A stretch of DNA of 64,000 nt, taken from Mantamonas sphyraenae. Lineage: Eukaryota > CRuMs > Mantamonadidae. The notes beneath the pieces are model-generated. The model was given only the letters and a program-made list of their open reading frames with translations. It had not been told where the DNA came from and searched no databases. Where the stretch lies: positions 1 to 64,000 of the forward strand of contig JAPMXV010000008.1 in assembly GCA_026936335.1 (NCBI GenBank), written 5' to 3'. This document shows positions 22,501 to 34,070 of the stretch, piece after piece. The position numbers and the translations under genes were made by a program. Numbering within the stretch: position 1 is the first letter of the stretch; the number at the start of each line of letters is the position of its first letter.

Positions 22501-25500
22501 AGTCGCACGCGCTGTCCGTGACGCAAATCCACAGTGCGCCTGTGCACGCGCAGGGTGTTGGCAGGGTGCAAATGGTCCCTACCGTCGCCCATCATCACGC
22601 CTGCATGGTTGTTTTGCAGCCAGCGCCCTGTGCTCGTCGAGCGCAGGCCAACGTGCTGCACGCCTACGCGTCGCACCTCCACCACAGTGCCCTGTGCGCC
22701 ACACTCGCTCTCGCTCGTGCGCAGTTCCAGACCCTTGTGCAACGCCAGCACCTTGCCGCTCGCAGCCACCAGGCACACCTGGTTCTCCGCCGCTTTGTGC
22801 ACACGCACACGTACCATCGACTGAGGCTCCATCCTGCCCTCCGCATCCTGCTTCACCACCCCGCTCTCGCCCACCACGAAAAAGAGGCCTCCGTGCGACA
22901 GCGCCACTTCATCTCCGTCGAAAAGGGCGTTGAACCAACGCTTGCCTGCCTGGATGCACTTTGCAGCCTCGCCCGTCTCCGCATGGCACACCGCGCCGCG
23001 CTCGCAGTCGCTGCTGCGCATGCACTCGCTTCCCGTGCGGAATCCGGCCTTCGGACGGCACACCTTGGCTTTGCGCGCCTCGCTGCGCCACACGCAACGT
23101 GCGCTTTCGCACATGGCGTTGTTTGTGCACGGGCGCATGTCTGCCTTGGCGCAGCGGTACTCGCCCTTGCTGTGGGGCGACGGCAAGCACCTCGTGCCAC
23201 GCACGCAATGGTGACCCTGTTGCGGGTGGCAGCTGCTCCCTGCCGCAAATCCTCCTTCCGGCAAGCACACGCGGCTCTTCGACGTGGCTCGGTTCGACGC
23301 ACACACAAAGCCCAGACAATCAAGGTCCTTGGAGCAGCTGTCGTATGCCTCCTTGCGCTTGCGGAACATCGACCTGTCACCGCGCACCGCCTTCATCACG
23401 TCGTTGAAGATCAGATGCGCCACGTGGAACACATCCTTCGCGAGGTGTCGCAGACGCACACGGAAAATCTGTTGGTACTGCCACAGACGGTCGCCCATCG
23501 AGATGTCCACGCCTGTGCGGAAGCCCACCGCAGTGTTTGCAATCCCTTCCAGCACTCCCTCGAATTCAAACTTGCGCAGAGCGATCACAGGCAGCGCAAA
23601 CGTCTTCTTCAGCGTCTCCTCAATCTTGCGCTGCAGGCCGTCGATGATCTTCCGCTGCGCAAGAACAGCCGCGCCCGTCGCCATCTTGTGTGCCGTGCGC
23701 GCCGCTTCCTCTGCCTTCCGCTGCGCACGCGCCAGGAATCGGTTCTTGGCGCTTTCCAGATCCCGCACGCGTGCACGCACCCAGTTGCGGAACTCCCTCC
23801 ACAGCGGACCACCCAGTCGCTTCAGCACCTTGATGATCGCTCCACCCACACGTCGTGCCTTCTTGTAGATCTCGCGCGGGTCCAGGGTCTCCTTCACCTT
23901 GCGCACCACCTTGCGCACAGTGCGCCTCACCCATCGCCCAACGGCTCCCCATCGCTCTCCTTCCTCGTCCGCAACCTCCAACAGCCACTTGTTGCGTGTC
24001 TCTTCGTCCACACTCACCAGACGTGCAAGCGCCTCCTTCTGCTCATCGCTCACTGCTCCGGCTCGCTTGGTCTGTCCAAACGCGTTCAGATGCTTCAGCA
24101 CAGCCAGCCGCTCGCCAGAGTCGGCCATCAGCTCCACGTGCTGCGTGTACTTGGCACGGCGCATCGCACGCGTGTGCTTCAGCGCCTCATCAAATGCATC
24201 CCGCATCGCAGGCAGGTGGTAGTGCGTCGCCGCGTGCATCTCTGCCTCGGCGCGGCTCGGGCCCGTGCCTGTTTCTTCGACATCCTCACTCTCTTCGCCC
24301 GTACACGCCCCGCCTGCGTACTCGCGCACCTTGCAAGCCATGCGTGCGTCACGTGCGGTCGCAGCGTATGCACTGTCCAGTCCCAACCCAAGCTCCTTCG
24401 CATACGATACCTCGTCCATCACAGGCGACTCCTCTTCATCCTCCAAGATGCCTCCCACGTCAAACTTCTTGATGAACGCCTTGACGCGCTGGTACGCACG
24501 CTCCGCCTCCTCCTTCAGTCGCCTCACCGTCGCAAGCGTCGCACGGTACACGCGGTCCAGGTTGCGCTTGATCATCTCAATCGTGTGGCGTGCGTTGCTC
24601 AGCATGCGCTTCGCCACTGCCACTGCCTTTTTGATTGCATCCACAAACTTCTGCAGCATGCCTCCGATCGACTGCTGCAGCTTGTCGCGTCCGGCCGTTG
24701 TCACAGCCGCGCGTGCTCGCAAGCTCTTCATCTTCGCCAACTGGCCCTTGCTTTCCACCTGAACGCGAGCCTGCAGCAGGTCAAAGTCAAACACACGCCC
24801 CTCCAGGTCGAACGACACGCCGCTGTCGTCCACAGACAGATGCACGCTTCCACGTACACCCAGCACATCTGCGCGACCGTTCACAAGCAGCGACCCTGCG
24901 CTTCCGTCTCCAGGGCCCACAATCTTCAGCTGCGGGCCTCCGAAGCGGCTGTTGCCTGCCAGGTAAAAGATGCCCTTCTTACCCAGCGCACTCAGCTCGC
25001 CGTGCAGCATCGGCGGACGCACGCCCACCGTCAGAGCGACCTTTTGTCCAAACAGATTCGCTTCCACCATGGCTCGCTTCTCGTTCATGTCGATGCGTGC
25101 CTTGGCGCCTGTCATCAGCATGCTCGCGGCACGCACACGCAGTTCCACGTGGCCGCGCACAAAGAATTGCTTCTTGTCCAGGCGGCCCTCCACTTGGCCT
25201 CGGATGTCCAGGCCAAGTCGCTCGTAGTCAAACAGGTGCACCTGGCCCTCGATGTGCAGTCCCTCCACGTTGCTCGCAAGCACAGATCCGTACACCACCA
25301 CGCGCTTGCCCATCGTCACTCGCAGCAACCCTTGTGTGCGCAGCAGCACCGGCTTGTCCTTCACCAGACGCACCTTGGACGCACCCTCTGCAAGCGCCTC
25401 CAGGTGGAACGGCGCCTTTGGGTTGCCCAATCGTCCGTACAGACGGAATCCGGCTCCAGCCTCGAACCCCTTGGTTGCCATCGCTCCAATGCCCAGCTGA

Positions 25501-28500
25501 ACGTCAAACTTGGCCACGCTTGGGATCTCAAAGCGTCCCAACGCCATAATCACCGTGCCCCACTCCTTGGCAGACTCGGAAGCCCCTTCTGCGTCCGGCA
25601 CCGCGTTCAGCAGCCGGATGCGCTGGTCCACGGGCAACTTCTGGAACTCGTCCCAGAACGCACCCGTATGCTCCAGCTTGCCAGCGGCCATCTCCAGAAA
25701 CTCCTTCACATTCAGTGCGGCAAACGTCGCCCTGCCCAGATCCCACTGCAGGAACTGGAACGGGATCATGGCTGTGCGCAGGCGCAGTGGCACCATCTGC
25801 ACAAGACCCGACACAGACATGCGCTTCAGCGTGTTGGCCACCTTGGCCACCAGCTGGTACGTGTCCAGCGACAGCAGCGGTCCGTTGTCCCCCGGCTGCT
25901 GCATCAGTTGGTACGGGCCCAAAAAGTTGGGCAGCCGCCAGTACGTGTTGCGGATGGCCGCCTTGAACCCAATCTGTCCAGGCAGTTTCTCCGGCATCAA
26001 CGCCTTGCGGTCCGTAAAGAAGCGGATCAGCGCAGGCGCAACCTGCAGCAGCGCCGCAGGATCCACCGTCGGCAGCGGAAACTCCGTGCCCATTCGTCCG
26101 CCGTAGTCAAACATGTGCACCTCCCAGATGTCGATGCGCTTGTGGAACGCAGGAATCGGGATGGGGAACGCCGCCTGGTACAGCCAAAAGATCCACAGGT
26201 CGTCCATCTCCAGCGTGTACTGCTGGTTCGTCGCCGTAAGCGACCAGCATCCGGGATGCGGGAACGGACGTTGGCACTCGCTGCTCTTCAAGTCTTTGCT
26301 CGGCTTGAAGTGGAACATGTAGCTCGGGATGATTTCAGGCAGCATAAACATGTCAAAGTCCAGCGATGTGCGACTGAGCAGCGCCTGGCCCCACAGCACC
26401 TCGCCGATACCCACGTGTCGCAGCGTCAGGCCCAAAAGACCGCCCATTTCGACGGAAAGATGACCTTCAGCGGACGGTCCTTCAGGTGCACGTCAAAGAT
26501 CAGGCTGGTGTCCACGACGCCAAACGCAATGTCAAACTGCACCCGGTTCGGCACCTCGATCTTCAAGTAGTGCTGGATGCGCTTCGGCATCTGGCTCAAG
26601 CTCACTCGTTTCAGCACCGTATCACACGCGTCCTTGAGAGGCTTGGGCACCTGGAATGCAGGGTTGATGCGCTGACCGATCATCTGCACCAAATCCAGCA
26701 GCGCCGCGCCAAAGTTGTCCGTGTTCTTGGTCAGATCAAACTCCAGCAGGGGCACCTTGTCCGGGATCTGATCGATCAGTCCGGCATCCTCGTGCTGCTG
26801 CAGCTTCAGTGCCTGGCGCAGAATGTCCTTCAGCAAGTACGTGGGCACGCTCAAGTCCTTCAGCCACAGGCCGCCCTTGGCCACCAGCTTCATCGTCTTG
26901 ACGTCCACCGACAGCACGGGGTTCTGGAAGCGCACGTCAAACAGATTCTTCACGTGCACACGCAGCCACTCCGACCCATCCTCCGCCGTGAACGGCTGCA
27001 CAAACGAGAACGGCGAAGTAAGCGGCTTGATGAAAAAGCCGTCCACTTGGTTCAGGCCCACCTGCAGCTGGAGCAGCGAGTCGGCCTTGCCCGTAAACGT
27101 GCGCACAGGCGCAAAGATCGGCTTGCACGTCACTGCGCCGTCCTTGCACCACGTCTGTCCCGGCGTGCAGCATCCGGAATAGTCCATGGGCGACTTGCCG
27201 TCGCTGCGCTCCACCGTAAACACGTAGTTCATCTTGCTCGGCAAGCCCAACCCGACCGTCACCGAAAAGCCGAAGCGCGTCTTGCGCCCCTGCTTCGTCA
27301 GCGAAATCTTGCCCTCCACAATCGACAGCGCCACCTTGCCAATCGGCAACGACGTCGTGCCCATCGGAATGTCCGGGATGTCCACTTCCAGGAAGCCATC
27401 CTGAGGGGTCACCTTGAACTCCAGGCCACTCTTCTTCAGCGAGCCCGTCATCACCAGCTTCACAGGCAGCAGTCGCTTGATCCAGCCCTTGGTGCCCGTG
27501 ATGGCCGTGTAACCTTGCACAATCAGCGCAAAGCCGTCTGCCTTGGTGCGGCTCACCGTCACGTGGTCGAATCCCAGCTCCATCTTGGGGGTTGGCTTGA
27601 ACACGCCGTCCGGCATGATGGGGAAACTGATGGGCTGGCACTGGCTCTTTCCCGCGGCGTCCTTGCGACACTCCAGCACAAAGCGCTGTTCCGTTCCCTT
27701 GTTGGCCGATTCGATCGACACGCTGATCGGCAGCTTTGTCTTGAGGAGCTGCAGATCCAGCGTGGCCCATCCCGACACCGACCAGTCGCCCTTTGCACGC
27801 TTGCCGCCGCTCTTGGACTTCAGCGGCTGCGTGTACTTGACGCTGATGCGGTCTCCCGTGACCACCAGGGTCTCGGGGATGTTCAGCAGGCGCAGGTTCT
27901 TTCCAGCAACCACAAAGTCGTACACCACTGCCGCACCCGCAGCTTTGCGGTTGCGCGGCATCGTGACAGTCAGGTTTGCGTTCAGCTCCACTTGCATCAC
28001 CTGCAGCACAGCAGAGCCCCACACCGTCCACGTGGGCTTACCCGGCGGCCGAGAAAACTTGAGCGAGATCTTCTTCAAATTCAGGTCGTTGCTGACCTTG
28101 AGCGACGCACCGATGCCCAGGGTCACCACAGGCTTGGCCGTCTTGTTGGCGCGCACCACGTCGATGCTCAGGGACGACGAGACGACCCAGTCGTACGACA
28201 CGGTGACCTTGGCCGCCGCGTTGACAGCGGCCGCGCCCGTGGTCGAGTCCCACGTGATCTGCACGGTTGTCAGCTCGACGTCGGGCACGCCCTTGGGCAG
28301 ATCGGCGCCAGCCTTGCCAATGGCAAAGGCCACAAGGTTGGTCAACTTGATGTTCTGAGCAGTCGCCACGACATGGACGGGCGGCCGCTTGGGAAGGCTG
28401 TTGGTACTTTGGATGTTGACCTTGATCTTGGCCTGCAGTGCGCCCACCAGCACACGCTTGCCCACGGTGATTTGCTTGCCTGCAAGCGTGTAGCTCTGCT

Positions 28501-30820
28501 GCGGCGTGCATGGCTCATCCATGGTGATGCACAGGCTGGCCGACGCCTTTCCTGCACGTGTGTCCATCGACGCCGGACCGCATTGTGTCAGCGACTGCAG
28601 GCGTGCGCCGGTGTCGACCGTGCGCAGCTTCAGCTTGCCGTTGGGGGAGTGCAGCTGCACAAACGGCACGCCCCACACGGACACGTGCTTCTCCGCAGTG
28701 TGCATCGACGACGCAGACAGGTCCAGCACGTTGTTGTCCCCTGCAAGCGGCACGCCTCCTGCAAACCAGCCTCCCACCGACGTGGTGGCCGTAAACGTGC
28801 GTGCGTGCACAACCACGCCGTGGAATCCCTGGTAGGGACGCCCCAGGTCCGCCTTGACCAGGGTTTGCTGCGGCGGGTTGCCCGAAGCAAACAGGCCTGT
28901 CGCCTTGACGTCCTCTGCGCTACGTCCAATCACGTACGCGATCGAGTCGACGTCCAGCAGACCGCCGCATCCCTTGACGAGAGCGACGTTGGCCAGGCTC
29001 GTCTCGGCCATGGACGCCACAAACACCACGTCTTTCGACTTTGGTGCAAAGTTGACCCACACGGTAAAGTCCACCGCGGCAGTGGAGCGGAATCCGAACG
29101 CCGACGACAGTTTGGGCAACAGTGTGTTGTCCGTTTGTGACGCCGTGAACCGGAAGGTGAGTCCTGCCAGCGCTGTCAGTGTGCGGTTCATAGCAGACAG
29201 CTCGGTGGTGCCCGGATGGTACACCACCTCCACGCCCGTGTGCGTGTCCATGGCCATGCCTGTGGGCTTGGTGAAGCCCAGCATGGCGTCTGCCCCAGCT
29301 TGCGGCATTGCCTCGCGAGCCACAAGATCGGCAGCAACTGCCTTTTTGTTGCACGTCCTGTCGAGCGCATCGAAAGGCCTGCAGGCGTCATCAGCAGCAC
29401 AAACGGGAAACGTGATGCCTGGGAGTGCACCTGAGCCACACCTCGCAAGTCGAACGACGCGCCTGTGCCCGTGGGCGGCACGTTGACCACCACGTCCAGG
29501 TGAACAACATCAAGATGTGGTGCTCCAAATTCCGGCTTGTCTGTTGGCACATACCGTCGGAGAGAAAGCCCACCAATGTGAGCACGGGACTCCCATTTCA
29601 CACTCACTCACTCCAGATTCTCAGCAATAAAACTTACCAGCTCGTGCAGCGAGGCAAACACTTGAAGTTTGCGGACAACGGGCCGCAGCACGCAATGTGA
29701 GCTTAGCCTCGGGAAGCGTTTTTTGCGCAGCACCCACAGCACTGAGGGTGGCGGAACCGCTGCTCGAGGTCAGCTGGGCCGTGTCTTGGTGAACGGACAG
29801 ACGAACACCCTGCGCAAGCGTGATGCGAAGCTGAGCGGTTTCGATGGTGTGCGCAGAGTTCAGTTCGACCGTGCAGGCCTTGCCCTGCTGACAGGTGAGG
29901 TCTGCCGGCAGGCCATGCACCTTCATGCCACCGGCAAGGCGGACATCAAGTGCCTCCACGGTACCGTGGCCGTCCAAACGCATGGACAAGTCCACACGGG
30001 TGCTTTTGGAAGTCGAGAGCACGGCTTCCACTTTCTTGTTCAGCATGCGCGGGCCTCCCAGGGTTTGCAGCAGAGCGACTCCGCCTCCTGCGGAGGATGC
30101 CTTGAAGGACACCACACCCGAAGGAGCCAGATGCATGTTTATGCGCACCTCCTGGCCAGCCAGCGTCGCTACGCCGTCGATATGCACCGCATTGCCGCTC
30201 GGCTGGACTTTGTCGCGCGCAACACGTTCAACAAGCAAACGTTGTTGCGTGCGCATTGCCCAGCTTGGCATGCCATGCTTATGCAACCATGCCACAGGCA
30301 TGTTCCACGACCCTTTCAGTACATCCAGGGCATCCAGGGCGTGCTGCAGCACCGCGTCTGTGCGTGGGCGGTGTGGACGTGTCAGCGGAATCCTGGAGAC
30401 AACACTGCTCCAATATTCAAGTCCCCGAGGAGCCACACTTTTCCATGTGCACAGACCCTGCAGGACGACACAGACATGCAGATCGCATGGAACACTCCCA
30501 TGCACACATATACAGACACATACCACCACTCATGGGGCTCAAATGCGCCCGTGGCACAATTGAGCCATGAGAGGGGCTGTGGCACGTTTTTCGCAACAAA
30601 AAATCAAACGACTCCGCCACGTACGCTGGGACTTGAGGGGCGCAGCCACATCAAAGTCATGCAGGATGGACGCACTATTGTCGCCATCCACAGAAACAGA
30701 TACTGCAGAGCCAAACGTGCTCAGCAGCGAGAATATAGTCACAATTGTGATTACGTCGAAAATTCGCCCGCTCGCGTTCTTCCGCGCGCGGACAAGGTCA
30801 ACTCGTGTGTTCTCCCTCAT
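10519..30820 (-). CDS. Giant secreted LamG/TSP1 multidomain protein (~6,600 residues)
   Basis: I treat five open segments as one gene. Segment 1, from the ATG at 30820, has a basic N terminus then a hydrophobic signal (TIVTIFSLLSTFGSA); its donor is near 30625. A later clear intron is 29637-29541 (GTAAGT...AACAG, phase 1). Frame changes at about 29420, 26448 and 11200 are each repaired by one extra base in a short homopolymer. In order come: beta-rich unrecognised sequence (to about 24800); basic helical stretches (24660-24480, 23960-23500); a cysteine-rich segment (23350-22930); a fascin/trefoil-like stretch (22920-22200); and about 24 LamG or jelly-roll units (22170-10519) with recurring GxCGxxxxG, FVNG and VGAG motifs. 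Two TSP1 repeats (GECNKACGGGVQR, CSRSCGKGELISTR) interrupt these at about 19840-19500. LamG and TSP1 bind glycans and matrix; I infer a cell-surface or secreted adhesive role. No C-terminal membrane anchor is seen. The splice between the first and second segments is unresolved. Confidence 0.75.
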
Positions 30821-30883
30821 TGTCGTGTCAATGAAGCAGATGGAACAAAAGTTGAGCGTTGGTGAATTTTTTCAATGCCTCCG

Positions 30884-32627
30884 TCAGTGCGCTTCCTCGG
30901 CACGCGGGATGTCGCTCGGCTCCATGTCCTGGATGTCCGTAATCACACCCTTGATCACCTCCAGGCACTCATCCATTTGCTCCTCGGTAATCACCAGCGG
31001 CGGTGCAAACCGAATGGTTGTCTCGTGTGTGGGCTTGCACAGCAGGCCGCGCTCGCGAAGCAACAGGCACACGTTCCACGCGCTGTGCTTGAACTCCGGA
31101 TCAAACTCCACAGCGTTCAGCAACCCTTTGCCTCGCACGTCCACAATAAACGAGTTGGCCTCCTTCAGCTCGTTCATCGCCGCACGGAACTTCTCGCCCA
31201 TCGCCTCCGCATTCTCTGCCAGCTTTTCGTCCTTCAGGATCTGCAGAGCCTCCATGGCAATGGCAGACGCCATCGGGTTGCCTCCGTACGTCGACCCGTG
31301 GATGCCTGGCTCCACGTACTGCATCACCTTGTCGTCCGCAAGCACAACGCTCACAGGGTACATGCCGCCACTGATTGCCTTTGCCAGCAGCACCATGTCC
31401 GGCCGCACGCCAACGTGGTCACACGCAAGCATCTTGCCCGTGCGGCACAGACCCGTCTGGATCTCGTCTGCAATCAGAAGCACGTTGTACTCCTCGCAAA
31501 GCTTCGCCACCCCCGGCAGGTAGTCGTCGTCTGGCACGATGATTCCGGCCTCGCCCTGGATAGGCTCCACCAGGAATCCTGCGATGCGGTCGCCATGGGC
31601 CTCAAACACCTTCTTCACTCCCTCCAGATCGTTGTATGCCAGCTGGTATCCGCTGTGCGGGCATCGCGGGCCGAACGAGTCTGTAAACGGCGCAAACCCG
31701 GGATGCCTGCAATCCACGTCTGTGCTTCCACTCACAATGGTGATGGTGTCCGTGGAACGCTCCCGACACATTCACCACAATTGCTTCGCCATCCTTGATC
31801 CCCTTGCTCTTGTAGCCCCACAGACGCGCCAACTTCAGCGCCGTCTCCACGCTCTCGGCACCGCCGCTCGACGGCAGCACACGGTCGTAGCCAAAGAACT
31901 CTGTCACGTACTTTGCAAACTCACCGTAGCGGTAGTTATAGAACGCCCGCGACGACAGCGTGCACCTGTTCTCCCGCAGTCCCATCAACACACACACACG
32001 TGTCAGCTCCTCCTCCCTCCATCCCTCCCTACCACCCTACCTCCCTCCCTTTCCCCTTCTCTATCCCTCTCCGATTGCCCGTTCTTCTCCCCCTGTTCGT
32101 CATCAAATGCACACACGCTGCCCCGTGGTCCGTGGTCCACGCAATAACATCCCACAAAATATCCCTCCGGCCCTCTTTCCCCGCCCTACCCACACCCGCA
32201 CGCCTCTCTCCACGCCCACCTACTTGGTCATCTGATCCTGCATCACTTTGACCAGCCTGGGGTGGCAATGGCCTGCGTCCTGCATGTGTCAGCCGCTCCG
32301 CACCGCTTCGGCGGCTAAAATTCCGCTTTTCCACAAACGGCAAACCACCAGGCGCCCTCTCCCTTTGTTCCGCCCCGCTCTCGGCCGCCACCCACCCCTC
32401 CACTCACCTTGGTTCACCGCGCTGTACGCAGACAGAAAGTCGTAGAATCGTTCGCCCTCCGCGTTCCAAACATGCACTCCTTCAGCCTTGACAAACACCA
32501 CCGGCAGCGGGTGGTAGTTGTTTGCGCTGTACTTTGCTTCCAGTGCCATCGTCTCCTCCGACGAGATCAACGTCTCGCCCGTCACCTCCTCCATCTTCTG
32601 CTTGTTCATTTCTTCGCTGCTGCTCAT
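30884..32627 (-). CDS. OAT: Ornithine aminotransferase
   Basis: Three exons: 32627-32408, 32272-32224 and 31965-30884. Junction codons agree at both splices (G+GC, AA+G). The product is about 438 residues, the usual OAT length. OAT is a PLP enzyme converting ornithine and 2-oxoglutarate to glutamate semialdehyde and glutamate, normally in the mitochondrial matrix. The sequence shows [31 protein letters not shown], the PLP-lysine region [14 protein letters not shown] and GKGLLNA. At about 31746-31751 the frame breaks within FHG...[10 protein letters not shown]. Family alignment suggests two bases (one AC) are missing there; a one-base surplus also restores frame. I see no strong mitochondrial presequence in MSSSEEMNK, so location is open. 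Its stop lies 63 bp upstream of the giant gene's start. Confidence 0.93.
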
Positions 32628-32711
32628 CGTTGGCTGTGTGCTTGAGTTGAATGTTGCTGTGCGCTGCCCGGCGCAACCAATCCCACCCCAACCCCCCCTT
32701 CCACCCGCCGC
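32628..32711. promoter_or_regulatory. 84-bp divergent promoter region
   Basis: This spacer separates the start codons of ornithine aminotransferase (minus) and the class V aminotransferase (plus). It is C-rich on the plus strand (CCCACCCC runs near 32690-32702). No TATA box is evident. Both genes must share or abut promoter elements here. Confidence 0.45.
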
Positions 32712-34025
32712 ATGTCCACCGCCTACAACGCCAAACTCGAAGCCCTCAAGACGGCCGTTCCAGACCCACCCACCCCTGGTGACGCAAACGAGATGCAGCT
32801 CGTGGCTGCCTCCGACTTTGCACGTGATCCCTCCATCACCTTTCTCAACCACGGCTCCTACGGCTCCAACCCGCGCTGGGTCTCTCAACAGCACCATGAC
32901 CTCGAAGACCTCATTGAGTTTGAACCCGACGAGTTTGTCCGCCGCACCTACCCGCAATGGTACGACGACGTCGTCCAAGAGCTTGCCACCTGGCTCAACG
33001 CCCCTTCTCCCGACTCCCTCGGTCTCTTCCAGTCCTCCATGGCCGCCCTCAACGCCGTCCTGTTTTCCTTTGAGTTCCAGCCGGGTGACCAGATTGTCGT
33101 CAGCAATCTCCTTTACGGCAAGCTCGAGGGCACCCTCGCCTGGCTCGTGCCCGAAACCGGCGTTGACCTCGTCGTCGTCCATGTCGATGTCCCACTTCCC
33201 TCCACAGACGTCCTCCTCACAGACATTGCCTCTGCCATCACAGAAAACACCCGTCTCGTCATCTGGGACCTCATCACCTCCTCCACCGCCCTTCGCTTCC
33301 CCGTCGAAGACATCTGTGCCCTCTGCAACGACCGCAACGTGCCCATCCTTGTCGACGCCGCCCACGGCATCGGTCAGGTCGCCATTGACCTCTGCGCATG
33401 GAAGCCCACGTTTCTCAACACAAATGTCCACAAATGGGGCTTCGCTAAGCGAGGCTGCACCGTCCTCTTTGTCGACGACGCCTGGGCCGACCGTGTCAAG
33501 CCTCTCACTCTCTGGACACGCCCCAAGGACGACAACCTCCCTCTGTCCATGTATGATCGCTTCAAGAAGCAGGGCGTTGTCCCGTTTAGCCACTACCTCA
33601 GTGCCTCCTTTGGCTACCGCTGGCACACCGCCGCCGGCGGCCAGGCCCTCATCGACCACTGCCTCTCCCTTTGCCAGTGGGCAACTGCCTACCTCTGCGA
33701 CCTTTGGGGTACTTCCTGCCTCCAGGATCCACCCCAGTGCTTCATGTCCTGCATCCGCTGCCCCATCCCAAACGACGGCTCCTTTGCCGCCACACAGGCC
33801 ATCTGGGACGACCTCCTCCACCAGCATGGCATCGAAGTGGCCGTCCTCGCCCACGAGGACATCATCTACATCCGCATCTCCGTCAACGTGTACAACTCCA
33901 AGGACGAATATCGCCGCCTTGGCGACGCCGTCCTCCAACTTGCCAGCGCCAACTCCTCCTACACCGCCGATGATGGCTCCAGCAGCAGCAGCGACAAACA
34001 CGACAAAGTGCGCACAGAGAGTTGA
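32712..34025 (+). CDS. PLP-dependent class V aminotransferase (isopenicillin-N-epimerase-like)
   Basis: A single exon of 437 residues. The class V fold is clear: [11 protein letters not shown] near the N terminus (as in CefD/EgtE-like enzymes), [12 protein letters not shown], the PLP-contacting [13 protein letters not shown] and the Schiff-base lysine in [13 protein letters not shown]. The C-terminal small domain includes [20 protein letters not shown]. Characterised relatives include isopenicillin-N epimerases, hercynylcysteine sulfoxide lyases (EgtE) and cysteine desulfhydrases; sequence alone does not choose among them. Initiation at 32712 ([12 protein letters not shown]) fits the position of the conserved N-terminal motif. 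It is divergent from OAT and convergent with the channel gene, with stops 45 bp apart. Confidence 0.88.
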   Translation: MSTAYNAKLEALKTAVPDPPTPGDANEMQLVAASDFARDPSITFLNHGSYGSNPRWVSQQHHDLEDLIEFEPDEFVRRTYPQWYDDVVQELATWLNAPSPDSLGLFQSSMAALNAVLFSFEFQPGDQIVVSNLLYGKLEGTLAWLVPETGVDLVVVHVDVPLPSTDVLLTDIASAITENTRLVIWDLITSSTALRFPVEDICALCNDRNVPILVDAAHGIGQVAIDLCAWKPTFLNTNVHKWGFAKRGCTVLFVDDAWADRVKPLTLWTRPKDDNLPLSMYDRFKKQGVVPFSHYLSASFGYRWHTAAGGQALIDHCLSLCQWATAYLCDLWGTSCLQDPPQCFMSCIRCPIPNDGSFAATQAIWDDLLHQHGIEVAVLAHEDIIYIRISVNVYNSKDEYRRLGDAVLQLASANSSYTADDGSSSSSDKHDKVRTES

Positions 34026-34070
34026 TGGACACATCCGAATGCATGCTGTTGTTGATGTTGATTTCCTCCG

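Noticed and set aside
21213-26570. A 1,785-codon open frame on the plus strand opposite the giant gene
   Set aside because: It is antisense to a strongly domain-bearing minus-strand gene. GC-rich codon usage that avoids TTA, CTA and TCA leaves the opposite strand open. Its translation is rich in His, Arg, Ala and Gln without any domain.
26486-29140. An 884-codon plus-strand open frame
   Set aside because: Same antisense effect; the minus-strand reading has regular beta-strand periodicity and joins the giant protein, while this one is His/Arg/Gln-rich noise.
29401-29444. An ultra-short 23-nt intron in the giant gene
   Set aside because: It would restore frame (GTGTGG...CCCAG), but other introns here are about 70-330 nt, and a single missing base in the same CCC run explains the break equally well. 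It is kept only as an alternative.
2003-31755. Programmed ribosomal frameshifting as a general explanation
   Set aside because: The five frame breaks differ in direction and size (one base missing at three sites, one extra at one, one extra or two missing at one). They lack a common slippery motif and include a metabolic enzyme, so assembly indels are simpler.
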